Shown here: piece after piece, positions 35,100-42,842 of the stretch
Position numbering within the stretch: position 1 is the first letter of the stretch
Layout: each line of letters starts with the position of its first letter
DNA from: Caulobacter sp.
Lineage (GTDB): Bacteria > Pseudomonadota > Alphaproteobacteria > Caulobacterales > Caulobacteraceae
Assembly: GCA_017745235.1 (NCBI GenBank)
Contig: JAGHZU010000024.1
Coordinates: 1-61,449 of the forward strand
DNA length: 61,449 bases
Reading direction: 5' to 3'
Made by a program: the position numbers and the translations under genes
The notes under the pieces: model-generated
What the model was told of the DNA's origin: nothing
Database searches by the model: none
The model's input: the letters and a program-made list of their open reading frames with translations, nothing else

Positions 35100-35654
35100 C
35101 TAGCGCTCCAGCAGGCGCGGCATCAGCTCGACCATGTTGCAGGGCTTGTGGCGGCTGTCGAGCTGGGCGGCGATCACCTTGTCCCAGCCGTCGCGCACCG
35201 CGCCGTTGCTGCCCGGCAGGCAGAAGACGAAGACGCCGTCGATCAGGCCGGCCGTCGCCCGCGACTGCAAGGTCGACAGACCCACCGAAGCGTAGCTGAC
35301 CATGTGGAACACCACCGAGAAGCCGTCGATCTTCTTGTCGAACAGCGGCTCCAGCGCCTCGGGCGTGACGTCGCGGCCAGTCAGGCCCGTGCCGCCGGTA
35401 GTGACGATGGCGTCGACCTGGCCGGAGGCGATCCAGGACCGGACCTGCGCGCGGATCTGCTCGACGTCGTCGCGCACCACCGCCCGACCGCCCAGCTCGT
35501 GGCCGGCGGCGACGACGCGGTCGACCAGCACCTGGCCGGAGGTGTCGCTTTCCTCGTCGCGGGTGTCGGAGATCGTCAGGATCGCCACGCGCACGGGCTT
35601 GAACGGCAGCTCCGGATTGATCCCGCCGCCCGGTGTGAGGCCCGCTGCCGACAT
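35100..35654 (-). CDS. moaB: Molybdopterin adenylyltransferase-type MoaB
   Basis: The 184-residue product is of the MoaB/MogA fold. RVAILTISDTRDEESDTSG, TTGGTGLTGRDVTPEAL, and FCLPGSNGAVRDGWDKVI form the molybdopterin site. Such proteins adenylate molybdopterin before metal insertion, although E. coli MoaB itself appears inactive. The TTGGTGLTGRD loop here looks complete. ATG 35654 starts 2 bases after the moaE stop. A TTG further upstream would overlap moaE and is less likely. Confidence 0.94.
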   Translation of the reverse strand: MSAAGLTPGGGINPELPFKPVRVAILTISDTRDEESDTSGQVLVDRVVAAGHELGGRAVVRDDVEQIRAQVRSWIASGQVDAIVTTGGTGLTGRDVTPEALEPLFDKKIDGFSVVFHMVSYASVGLSTLQSRATAGLIDGVFVFCLPGSNGAVRDGWDKVIAAQLDSRHKPCNMVELMPRLLER

Positions 35655-35656
35655 CC

Positions 35657-36124
35657 TCAGTTCCTTTCCTGATCCCAACGCTGGGCGTCGGTCCTATCCT
35701 GAGCCGTCGGCTCGATCCAGCGGTCGCCGTCCGGGCCGTGCTCCTTCTTCCAGAACGGCGCACGGCTCTTGAGCCAGTCCATCAGGAAGTCGCACGCCTC
35801 AAAAGCGGCGCGGCGATGCGGCGCAGCCGTCGCCACGAAGACGATGGTCTCGCCGGGGGCGATCCGGCCGATGCGGTGGACGATGCGATAGTCGTGCAGG
35901 CCAAAGCGCGTCCGGGCGGCTTCGGCGAATTCGGCGATCGCCGCGTCGGTGAAGCCGGGATAGGCCTCCAGTTCCAGCAGCCGGGCCTGACCGTGCTCTG
36001 CCCGGGCCAGGCCCACGAAGCTGGCCACGGCCCCGGTCTCGTCGCGGCCGGCGCAGAAGGTGGTCAGCAACGCGCCCGGTTCGAAGGCCTGGGCGGTCAG
36101 GGTGATCGAAGGAAAGGTCGTCAC
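35657..36124 (-). CDS. moaE: Molybdopterin synthase catalytic subunit MoaE
   Basis: The 155-residue large subunit has GAVASFVGLARAEHGQARLLELEAYPG at its core. HRIGRIAPGETIVFVATAAPHR then contains the conserved His-Arg, and FLMDWLKSRAPFWKKE holds the catalytic lysines. It takes sulfur from the MoaD thiocarboxylate. Neighbour moaD lies directly upstream. The protein is of normal length with a hydrophilic tail. Confidence 0.96.
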   Translation of the reverse strand: MTTFPSITLTAQAFEPGALLTTFCAGRDETGAVASFVGLARAEHGQARLLELEAYPGFTDAAIAEFAEAARTRFGLHDYRIVHRIGRIAPGETIVFVATAAPHRRAAFEACDFLMDWLKSRAPFWKKEHGPDGDRWIEPTAQDRTDAQRWDQERN

Positions 36125-36127
36125 CCT

Positions 36128-36367
36128 TCAGCCCCCGCTCATCGGCGGCAGGAAGGCCACCTCGCTGGCGGCGGTCAGGACGGCCTCGCCCCGGACGATG
36201 GCCTTGTCGACGGCCACCTGCACGCCCGGCCCATCCAGGGCCTCGCCCAGGGCCGGGTCCTCGTCGGCCAGGGCCGCGCGCACCTCGGTGATCGAAGCGG
36301 CCTCGACCGGACGCTCGCGCCAGCCGGCCTGGTCGGCCAGGCGTCCAAACAGCAAGACCTTGGCCAT
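36128..36367 (-). CDS. moaD: Molybdopterin synthase sulfur carrier MoaD
   Basis: The 79-residue ubiquitin-like protein starts KVLLFGRLADQAGW and ends in FLPPMSGG. The C-terminal Gly-Gly is the site of thiocarboxylate formation. It lies 3 bases from moaE and 2 bases from moaA. Both the length and the ending are canonical. Confidence 0.95.
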   Translation of the reverse strand: MAKVLLFGRLADQAGWRERPVEAASITEVRAALADEDPALGEALDGPGVQVAVDKAIVRGEAVLTAASEVAFLPPMSGG

Positions 36368-36369
36368 GG

Positions 36370-37404
36370 TCAGCCGCCCGTCGTCGACATATGGCGCACC
36401 ACCGCCGGGCGCGCTTCGCCGATATGGAAGTCGTGACCCTGGGGCTTGGCGCCGATCGCGCGGAAGATGGCGGCCGTCAGCTCGGCGTCGGTGGCTCCGC
36501 CGCGCATCACCGCCCGCAGATCGCTGGCGTCCTCGCGGCCCAGGCAGGTATGCAGGGTGCCGGTGCAGGTCAGGCGGACCCGATTGCAGGCCTCGCAGAA
36601 ATTGTGGCTCAGGGGGGTGATGAAGCCCAGGCGGCCGCCGGTCTCTTCGACCTTGACGTAACGCGCCGGTCCGCCGGTGGCGTAGGCCAGCTCAGACAGG
36701 GTCCAGAAAGAGGAAAGGTCGCGGCGTACGTCCTTCAGCGACAGGAACTGATCGGTGCGGTCGACGTCGACCTCGCCGAGCGGCATGGTCTCGATCAGGG
36801 TGACGTCCGCGCCCAGGCCGTGCGCCCACTGGATCAACTCGGGCAGTTCGGCGGCGTTGTCGGCCTTCAGGGCCACGGCGTTGACCTTGACCCGGATCCC
36901 GGCCGCCAGGGCCGCGTCTATCCCCGCCAGCACCTTGGCCAGGTCGCCGCCGCGCGTCAGCCGTCGGAAGAGATCGGGCTTGAGCGTGTCGAGCGAGACA
37001 TTGATCCGCCGCACGCCCAGCCGGGCCAGGTCGGCGGCGTGGGCGGCCAGCTGGGTGCCGTTGGTGGTCAGGGTCAGCTCGTCGAGCGTCCCGGCGCGCA
37101 GGTGGCGCGACAGGTTCTCCACCAGGCCCATGAAGCCCTTGCGGACCAGCGGCTCGCCACCGGTCAGCCGCAGCTTGCGCACGCCCAGGCCCACGAAGGT
37201 CGAGGCCAGGCGATCCAGTTCCTCGAGCGTCAGCACCTCCGCCTTGGGCAGGAAGGTCATGTGCTCGGCCATGCAATAGGTGCAGCGCAGGTCGCAACGG
37301 TCCGTGACCGAGACGCGCAGATAGGTCACCGCCCGGCCGAAGCCGTCGATCATCCGGGGCGTCGTCGAGACCGCTTGCGCGGGACTGGCGTCATAGGGCG
37401 TCAT
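36370..37404 (-). CDS. moaA: GTP 3',8-cyclase MoaA
   Basis: The 344-residue radical SAM enzyme starts cofactor synthesis from GTP. The first iron-sulfur cluster uses Cys37, Cys41 and Cys44 (CDLRCTYC). The second uses Cys270, Cys273 and Cys287 in [28 protein letters not shown] binds SAM and the protein ends in the conserved Gly-Gly. First gene of the moa operon, divergent from the MocA-like gene with a 29-bp gap that must carry both control regions. Confidence 0.97.
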   Translation of the reverse strand: MTPYDASPAQAVSTTPRMIDGFGRAVTYLRVSVTDRCDLRCTYCMAEHMTFLPKAEVLTLEELDRLASTFVGLGVRKLRLTGGEPLVRKGFMGLVENLSRHLRAGTLDELTLTTNGTQLAAHAADLARLGVRRINVSLDTLKPDLFRRLTRGGDLAKVLAGIDAALAAGIRVKVNAVALKADNAAELPELIQWAHGLGADVTLIETMPLGEVDVDRTDQFLSLKDVRRDLSSFWTLSELAYATGGPARYVKVEETGGRLGFITPLSHNFCEACNRVRLTCTGTLHTCLGREDASDLRAVMRGGATDAELTAAIFRAIGAKPQGHDFHIGEARPAVVRHMSTTGG

Positions 37405-37433
37405 GCTGCGCTCAAGAATAGGCGCGACAGGTC

Positions 37434-38039
37434 ATGGCGAAAAGGGAAAGCACGCGACTGGAGGCCATCGTCCTGGCGGCGGGGGCCGGACGCCGTTTTG
37501 GCGGACGCAAGCTGGTCGCGCCGTTCCGGGGCCGGCCGCTGATCGCGGGCGCGCTGGACGCGGCGTTCGCCGCCCCTGTGCGGACGGTGACCGTGGTCAC
37601 GGCGGGGGACGCCGAAGTGGCGGCGACCGTCCGCGACCATGCGCGAAGCCTGGAACGGGAGGCCGACCTGCGCCTAGTAGTCGCCGACTCAGCGGCCGAA
37701 GGCATGGGCGCGTCGCTGAGGACGGGCGCGGCCTCGCTGCCCGCCGACACGGAAGGCGCGTTCGTGTTCCTGGGGGACATGCCGCGCATTCCACGGGAGG
37801 TCGGACGGGTGCTGGTCGCCCTGCTGGACACCGATCACGACATGGCCGCCCCGGCGTTCAAAGGCCGCCGAGGCCATCCGGTGCTGTTCGGGCAAGCCTG
37901 GCTGCCGGCTCTACTGGGCCTCGTGGGCGATGTCGGCGCCCAGGCCATCGTCGCCTCGGCCGGCGCGCGCCTGGCGGTGGCCGACGGATTCGGCCCGGAG
38001 ATCCTGTTCGACATCGACCGGCGCGAAGACCTGGCCTGA
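37434..38039 (+). CDS. MocA-like molybdenum cofactor nucleotidyltransferase
   Basis: The 201-residue protein has the MobA/MocA nucleotidyltransferase start, IVLAAGAGRRFGGRKLV, and metal-site region FVFLGDMPRIPR. GHPVLFGQAWLPALLGLVGDVGA follows, a block common in MocA. MocA makes the cytosine-dinucleotide form of the cofactor used by xanthine-oxidase-family enzymes. That fits the moa operon on one side and iorAB on the other. The CTP preference is inferred from the family. Its last 129 bases are also read antisense by the end of the next gene. Confidence 0.87.
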   Translation: MAKRESTRLEAIVLAAGAGRRFGGRKLVAPFRGRPLIAGALDAAFAAPVRTVTVVTAGDAEVAATVRDHARSLEREADLRLVVADSAAEGMGASLRTGAASLPADTEGAFVFLGDMPRIPREVGRVLVALLDTDHDMAAPAFKGRRGHPVLFGQAWLPALLGLVGDVGAQAIVASAGARLAVADGFGPEILFDIDRREDLA

Positions 38040-38480
38040 GGCCTGCTGACGCCGCTCGCGCCAGCCGGCCCAGGTCCCGAAGGCGATGCAGATCAGGATA
38101 CCGTAGCTCCAGATCGCCATGCTCATGTTGAAGGTGCCGATGGCCACGCGCAGATCGATGGCGGTGGCCACGTGCGAGACCACGACAATCAGCTGGAAGG
38201 ACGCCGCCAGCAGGGTCCAGATCAGCCGGGTCTTCAACGAGATCCACAGCAGGTAGACCAGCGCGGCGACATCCACGGCCATCACGCCCATGTCGGTGTT
38301 CTGGCCGTCGTTGCGGTAAACCAGCAGCGAGACGATCCAGCAGAACAGGAACCCTGCGCCGGCGCGGCGGGCGGCGTAGTCGCCCAGCCAGGTGGCCAGG
38401 CCGCAGACCAGCGTGGCCAGTCCCAGGGAAATGTAGACGTGCAAGGCGGCGTCCGTCGTAGCCAGTTCGGACGCCACCAT
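37911..38480 (-). CDS. Membrane protein of unknown function
   Basis: The 189-residue protein has about five hydrophobic segments between residues 10 and 150: ALHVYISLGLATLVCGLATW, FLFCWIVSLLVYR, VAALVYLLWISL, TLLAASFQLIVVVSHVATA, and AIWSYGILICIAFGTWAGW. There are no known motifs. The polar C-terminal ~45 residues lie antisense to the end of the MocA-like gene and have no membrane character. The true stop may once have been nearer 38040. It is the downstream neighbour of the small-protein cluster, 37 bp away on the same strand. Confidence 0.65.
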   Translation of the reverse strand: MVASELATTDAALHVYISLGLATLVCGLATWLGDYAARRAGAGFLFCWIVSLLVYRNDGQNTDMGVMAVDVAALVYLLWISLKTRLIWTLLAASFQLIVVVSHVATAIDLRVAIGTFNMSMAIWSYGILICIAFGTWAGWRERRQQASGQVFAPVDVEQDLRAESVGHRQARAGRGDDGLGADIAHEAQ

Positions 38481-38517
38481 GCCGTAACCTCTTCCTTTCG
38501 AGAAGCCGCCTCCCCGC

Positions 38518-38745
38518 CTAGTGGCGGGTCAGCCGGCCCTCCCACAGAATGCCTCGCACCTGCTCGAGGATGGCGAGCGCGCCGTTGACGTCGCCCTTCT
38601 CGTCCAGGGCCACCAGCCGGGGCATCAGCACCGACAGGATGCGACGCTGGACGGGCGCCAGCGTAGTCAGGTGAAGACGGAACTCGGCGAGCTCTTCTTC
38701 GACGCCGGCCGCGTCAGGGGTCGCGGCGACTTGGGAGGTGCTCAT
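38518..38745 (-). CDS. Small helical protein of unknown function
   Basis: The 75-residue product is predicted almost all helix: EELAEFRLHLTTLAPVQRRI, then LMPRLVALDEKGDVNGALAILEQVRGIL. It overlaps the upstream 112-residue protein by ATGA, so translation is coupled. No domain is recognised. The operon position next to an HTH-membrane protein suggests a shared pathway, with the role unknown. Confidence 0.7.
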   Translation of the reverse strand: MSTSQVAATPDAAGVEEELAEFRLHLTTLAPVQRRILSVLMPRLVALDEKGDVNGALAILEQVRGILWEGRLTRH

Positions 38746-39080
38746 GCGGCGCGCCCCTCGACCACTTGCAGGCCGACGGCCAGTTCGCTGGGCTTGGGCA
38801 GGTCACCCACGGCCAGGGCCCCGCAGCCGATCTGGGTACGGACGGTCTTTAGCGCATCGTGCGCGCCCAGGATGGTGCGACGGGCCGAGACGATATGGGA
38901 CAGGGTCTCGCCGAGGTTGTCGACGGCGTCCTGGCCGATCATGGCCGACAGATTGGTCTCCAGGCGGAGCGAGGGCAGAAGGCCCATGAGCTCCGCGGTT
39001 TCGCGAAGAGCAGCGTCGATCGCGGCCTCAGCGCGCGCCAGCTTCGCGGCGCCGGCGCGGGCGGCTTCGGTTCTTTTCAT
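38742..39080 (-). CDS. Conserved-looking helical small protein
   Basis: The 112-residue protein has a long alpha-helical region (ARAGAAKLARAEAAIDAALRE, later DNLGETLSHIVSARRTILGAHDALKTV) and a Pro-containing tail. The layout recalls an uncharacterised family found beside HTH-membrane regulators in sphingomonads and caulobacters. That is recognition from memory and not verified. ATG 39080 is chosen because GGGAGAG precedes it; a longer reading would run into the regulator gene. Four-base overlap with the 75-residue gene. Confidence 0.72.
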   Translation of the reverse strand: MKRTEAARAGAAKLARAEAAIDAALRETAELMGLLPSLRLETNLSAMIGQDAVDNLGETLSHIVSARRTILGAHDALKTVRTQIGCGALAVGDLPKPSELAVGLQVVEGRAA

Positions 39081-39150
39081 GCAAGACTCTCCCGGTCGCA
39101 CGGGTCCCCCCCGCACGTTCAAGTCGATGAAGTTTTGACGGAACAGGCGC

Positions 39151-39864
39151 TTAGCGCGCCCTGGCGACCCGGCCGTCTTCGCGGAACTGCTCAAGCGCGA
39201 AGAGGAACTGATGGGCGCCGATGGTCACCGTACCGAGCAGCAGCGCGCCCAGTATGGCCGTGGCCAGGACCAGACCCAGCCACTGAATGGAGCTCAGGTC
39301 ATGGCGCCAGCTCCTCCCAGTTCGCTCCGCAGCGGCGTGTCGTCCGCCAGGAAGGCCGTGGCCGCCAGGACTCGCAGGAGGAGCTTGCTGGGAGGATCCC
39401 CAGCCTCCTGGGCCCGGCGCAGCGCCGAGACGGTTTCCGGCACCAGCCGCCCCCGTTCCGGCGTCCCCGCCATGAGGGTCAGCCCCTCTTCCAGGGACTG
39501 CCAGCTGGCGATGAAGAACGCCGACGACTGGCTGGGTTGGGACGTGGGATGCTGGGTCATGACTGCTCTCGCTGTTATGAACAGGAAAGCCGTCGGAATC
39601 GGTCGTGGCTAGCTGGGCCGATTGCTTACGGTAGTCATTACCGGGGTCGGTTTCCCAGGCGATGAACGCCAGGGCCGCGTCACGGCGGTTCATGCCGGCC
39701 AGCCGCCGGCGCGCGCTGAGCACGTGCATCTCGACGGTCTTCGGCGACAAACTGAGAAGACGCGCGATCTCCTTGGATTGGCGATGCTGGGCGATGAGAC
39801 GCAGAATCTCGCGCTCGCGCGGCGTCAGCCGTTCGAAGCCCAGATTGTCGTCTGAATCCACCAT
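39151..39864 (-). CDS. LuxR-type HTH protein with C-terminal membrane helix
   Basis: The 237-residue open frame starts with a LuxR/GerE HTH (about 10-70: LTPREREILRLIAQHRQSKEIARLLSLSPKTVEMHV). It ends in one transmembrane segment (about 194-217: LGLVLATAILGALLLGTVTIGAHQF). The N-terminal ~85 and C-terminal ~48 residues show strong G/C third-position bias. The middle (about 100-190) is Gly/Pro/Ala-rich with poor bias, while the overlapping frame at 39294-39560 has good bias there. The HTH-linker-DL-x3-Q-TM layout is known to me from alphaproteobacterial membrane-tethered regulators, so the full frame is plausible. No receiver domain is present. Confidence 0.65.
   Translation of the reverse strand: MVDSDDNLGFERLTPREREILRLIAQHRQSKEIARLLSLSPKTVEMHVLSARRRLAGMNRRDAALAFIAWETDPGNDYRKQSAQLATTDSDGFPVHNSESSHDPASHVPTQPVVGVLHRQLAVPGRGADPHGGDAGTGAAGAGNRLGAAPGPGGWGSSQQAPPASPGGHGLPGGRHAAAERTGRSWRHDLSSIQWLGLVLATAILGALLLGTVTIGAHQFLFALEQFREDGRVARAR
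39294..39560 (-). CDS. Possible nested small protein within the LuxR-type gene
   Basis: An 88-residue frame, shifted by one base against the HTH gene, starts ATG at 39560 and stops TGA at 39296-39294. Its composition is protein-like (SWQSLEEGLTLMAGTPERG, then VSALRRAQEAGDPPSKLLLRV). About 85% of its codons end in G or C, against under 60% for the other frame across the same bases. The ribosome site is weak (GCGAGAGC). It could be a separate overlapping gene, or a segment of the regulator reached by frameshifting. A TAG 50 bases upstream in this frame rules out a simple longer gene. Confidence 0.4.
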   Translation of the reverse strand: MTQHPTSQPSQSSAFFIASWQSLEEGLTLMAGTPERGRLVPETVSALRRAQEAGDPPSKLLLRVLAATAFLADDTPLRSELGGAGAMT

Positions 39865-39962
39865 GGCGCTAAAATGGGTCCAGCCTCGCCTTCCGTCCAG
39901 CTAGACTTGAACGAAAGCGCCACCGCAAGAGATCCTTACGCGAACAAGTCCGCGAACGACTC

Positions 39963-42149
39963 TCAGCTTGTCGAGCGCACGAACGGCAGCCGCGTGGTCG
40001 CGGTCCCCGAAAGAGCCAGCAGGGCGTTGGCCACGGCCGGACCGATCACCGGCGTTCCGGGTTCGCCGACGCCGCTGGGCGCATTGCCCGACGGCACGAC
40101 ATAGGTCTCCACGGTCGGAGCCTCGTTCATGCGCAGCACGCGGTAGGTGTCGAAGTTGCTCTGGTCCACGGTCCCGTCGGTGAGAGTGACCTCGCCGTAG
40201 AGCACGCCCGACAGGCCGTAGCAGGTTCCGCCCTCCATCTGGGCGGCGACCTGATCGGGCGAGACGGCCACGCCGCAGTCGATGGCGGTGACGACGCGGC
40301 CCACGCGCGGGGCGCCGTCCACCAGCTTGACCTCGGCCACCTGGGCCACCACCGAGCCGAAGCTCTCGTGCACGGCCACGCCGCGCGTGAAGCCGGCGGC
40401 CGCGGTGGGCCCCGCCTTTTCGACGGCCAGATTCAGGGCCGCCAGGTGTCGTTGGGCGCCCGCCTTGGCGTAAAGGGCGCGGCGATACTCCACCGGATCC
40501 TTGCCGGCCTTTCGGGCCAGCTGGTCGATCGTGTGCTCCATGACGAAGGCGGTGTGGGTGGCCCCCACCGACCGCCACCACAGTACGGGGACCCCCGCCT
40601 CAGGCAGGGCCAGCTGAGCATCGACCACCGGCGTGGCCTTCAGATAGGGCGAGCCCGCCGTACCTTCGATCGCGGTCTGGTCAGGCCCCTTGGAGGGCAT
40701 CGGAGAGCCCTTCATGATCGACTGGGTGACGATGCGGTGGCGCCACGTGGCCGGATAGCCGTCCTTGTCGAGGGTGACGCGCACGGCGTGATGGGTCAGC
40801 GGCCGATAGTAGCCGGCCCGCATGTCGTCCTCGCGCGTCCAGACCAGCTTCACCGGTCGTCCGCCGCCCACCTTCTTGGCCACATGAACGCACTCGGCCA
40901 CGTAGTCGGACTGGAAGTTGGCCCGCCGCCCGAACGAGCCGCCCGCGAACAGGGTCTCGATCTCGACCGAGCCCGGCAGGGTTCCGACGATCTTGGCCGC
41001 CGCCAGCTGGTCCAGGGTCTGGCCCTGCGAGCCGTGGATCAGCTTGCAGTGGTTGCCGTCGACGACGGCCACGCAGTTCATGGGCTCCATGGTGGCATGG
41101 GCCAGGTAAGGGAAGTCGTAGGTGGTCTCGAAGGCGTCCTTCCCAGCCGAGGCCGCCGCCGCGTCGCCCTTGGAGTCGAAGGCCTCCCATTTCAGGTCGG
41201 AGGGCCCCTTTCCGTCGGCGATGTCGCGCCACTGCTGGGCGATCGTCGCCGAGGAGCGCGTTTCGACCGCGCCTTCGTCCCACTCGACCTTCAGCGCCTC
41301 GCGCCCCATGCGGGCGGCGTAGGTGGTGGCGGCGGTGACCGCCACGCCCGTCGGAATCTCGAAGACGTCGACCACGCCCGCCACCTTCTTGGCCTCGGTG
41401 GCGTCGAAGCTCTTCACCTTGGCCCCGAAGCGCGGAGGGTGGGCGACCACCGCCACCAGCATGTCGGGCAGGCGGACATCCTGGGTGTAGCGGGCCGTAC
41501 CGTCGCTCTTGGCCTGGCTGTCCTTTCGGCGCACACGGTCGGTGCCGATCAGGGTGAAGGTCTTGGGATCCTTCAGCTTGGGATCGGCGGGCGGGGTGAT
41601 CTTGGCCGCGTCGGCCAGCAGCTCGCCGAAGGTCGCCGACTTGCCGCCCGGATGACTGACGACGCTGTCCTTGACGGTGACCTCGGAGGGCGCGACGCTC
41701 CATTTGGACGAGGCGGCCTGCACGAACATCTCGCGCGCCCCGGCACCGGCCTTGCGCAGCTGGTCCCAGGAATTGGAGATCGCCGACGAGCCGCCGGTCA
41801 GCTGGGCGCCCAGGGCGCCGTTGCCGTAGAGCTTGGCGTTGGCCGGGGCGTGGACGACCTTGACCCGTGTCCAGTCCGCGTCCAGCTCCTCGGCGACAAT
41901 GGCCGCCAGGCCCGCATGGTTGCCCTGGCCGAACTCGATGTGCTTGGACAGCACCGTCACCGCGCCGTCGGGATCGAAGCGGATGAACGGCCCGAAAGCC
42001 CCCACCTCGACCTTGGAGCCGGCGCTCATCAGGTCGGCCGGCGAGCAACCGACCAGCAGCGAGCCGCCGACCAGGGCCGCGCCCACCACGACCACATCGC
42101 GGCGGCTGGGCCCCTCGTCCCGGCCGAACTTGCCGAAGGGCGCGTTCAT
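39963..42149 (-). CDS. iorB: Molybdenum hydroxylase large subunit (IorB type)
   Basis: The 728-residue catalytic subunit is of the isoquinoline 1-oxidoreductase beta class. The leader [21 protein letters not shown] combines a twin-arginine motif with a lipobox Cys35, so it is probably exported folded and may be lipidated. Cofactor blocks include [31 protein letters not shown], and [38 protein letters not shown] contains the conserved catalytic Glu. Its start overlaps iorA by ATGA. Substrate is probably a heterocycle or aldehyde, not known. Confidence 0.92.
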   Translation of the reverse strand: MNAPFGKFGRDEGPSRRDVVVVGAALVGGSLLVGCSPADLMSAGSKVEVGAFGPFIRFDPDGAVTVLSKHIEFGQGNHAGLAAIVAEELDADWTRVKVVHAPANAKLYGNGALGAQLTGGSSAISNSWDQLRKAGAGAREMFVQAASSKWSVAPSEVTVKDSVVSHPGGKSATFGELLADAAKITPPADPKLKDPKTFTLIGTDRVRRKDSQAKSDGTARYTQDVRLPDMLVAVVAHPPRFGAKVKSFDATEAKKVAGVVDVFEIPTGVAVTAATTYAARMGREALKVEWDEGAVETRSSATIAQQWRDIADGKGPSDLKWEAFDSKGDAAAASAGKDAFETTYDFPYLAHATMEPMNCVAVVDGNHCKLIHGSQGQTLDQLAAAKIVGTLPGSVEIETLFAGGSFGRRANFQSDYVAECVHVAKKVGGGRPVKLVWTREDDMRAGYYRPLTHHAVRVTLDKDGYPATWRHRIVTQSIMKGSPMPSKGPDQTAIEGTAGSPYLKATPVVDAQLALPEAGVPVLWWRSVGATHTAFVMEHTIDQLARKAGKDPVEYRRALYAKAGAQRHLAALNLAVEKAGPTAAAGFTRGVAVHESFGSVVAQVAEVKLVDGAPRVGRVVTAIDCGVAVSPDQVAAQMEGGTCYGLSGVLYGEVTLTDGTVDQSNFDTYRVLRMNEAPTVETYVVPSGNAPSGVGEPGTPVIGPAVANALLALSGTATTRLPFVRSTS

Positions 42150-42700
42150 TGGCCCGCTCCCCGTCCGGTCGCGCCGGTGGCGGCGGCGATGTCCTCGTCG
42201 GTGTCGTTGGCGACGACGGCCTTGGCGGTCGGGGCGGCGACCACGGGGGCCGAGGCCTGGCCGGCCGCGTCCTTGATCGCCGCGCGGATGCGCTGGTAGG
42301 TGCCGCAGCGACAGATGTTGCCGCTCATGGCGTTGTCGATGTCCTCGTCGCTGGGCGACTTGTTCTGGGCCAGCAGGGCCGCAGCCGACATGATCTGGCC
42401 GGACTGGCAGTAGCCGCACTGGGGCACGTCGTGCCGCACCCAGGCCTGCTGCAGGACGTGATTCCCGCCCAGCCCCTCGATGGTGGAGACCTTGGCGCCC
42501 TGTAGCGCCGCGAGAGGCGTGACGCAGGCCCGCACCGGATCGCCGTTGACATGGACGGTGCAGGCTCCGCACTGGGCCATGCCGCAGCCGAACTTCGTCC
42601 CGGTCAGGCCCAGTTCGTCACGGAGCACCCACAGCAGCGGGGTTTCTGGGCCGGCCTCGACGGTCACCGCCTTGCCGTTCACGTCCAGGGTCGTCGCCAT
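42146..42700 (-). CDS. iorA: Molybdenum hydroxylase [2Fe-2S] subunit (IorA type)
   Basis: The 184-residue electron-transfer subunit carries two iron-sulfur clusters. The plant-ferredoxin-type cluster uses Cys39, Cys44, Cys47 and Cys59 ([13 protein letters not shown]). The second uses Cys95, Cys98, Cys130 and Cys132 (CGYCQSG...CRCG). After residue ~145 there is an unusual ~35-residue Ala/Val/Thr/Asp-rich tail that typical IorA proteins do not need. ATG 42700 is chosen as the family start, with GGGAGGCGAAGG upstream. Translationally coupled to iorB. Confidence 0.93.
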   Translation of the reverse strand: MATTLDVNGKAVTVEAGPETPLLWVLRDELGLTGTKFGCGMAQCGACTVHVNGDPVRACVTPLAALQGAKVSTIEGLGGNHVLQQAWVRHDVPQCGYCQSGQIMSAAALLAQNKSPSDEDIDNAMSGNICRCGTYQRIRAAIKDAAGQASAPVVAAPTAKAVVANDTDEDIAAATGATGRGAGQ

Positions 42701-42842
42701 GCGCCTTCGCCTCCCAACGAAATTGCAGGCCGGAAAAGGCCCGACGGCGAATCTAACACCGTTCAGACCCAAACCCGCCAGTGAATTCTTGGTTCAGGCG
42801 CGCTAGCGTGGCCGCCTGTCGATCGCATCAGGACCCGCCCCG

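Noticed and set aside
35655..35678. TTG start for moaB at 35678
   Set aside because: It would overlap moaE by about 20 bases and add eight residues; ATG 35654 sits 2 bases after moaE.
37405..37433. A molybdenum cofactor riboswitch before moaA
   Set aside because: The gap to the divergent gene is only 29 bp, too short for such an RNA element.
39560..39612. Extending the nested 88-codon frame upstream to join the HTH part in one frame
   Set aside because: A TAG stop about 50 bases upstream blocks it, so joining would need recoding or an indel.
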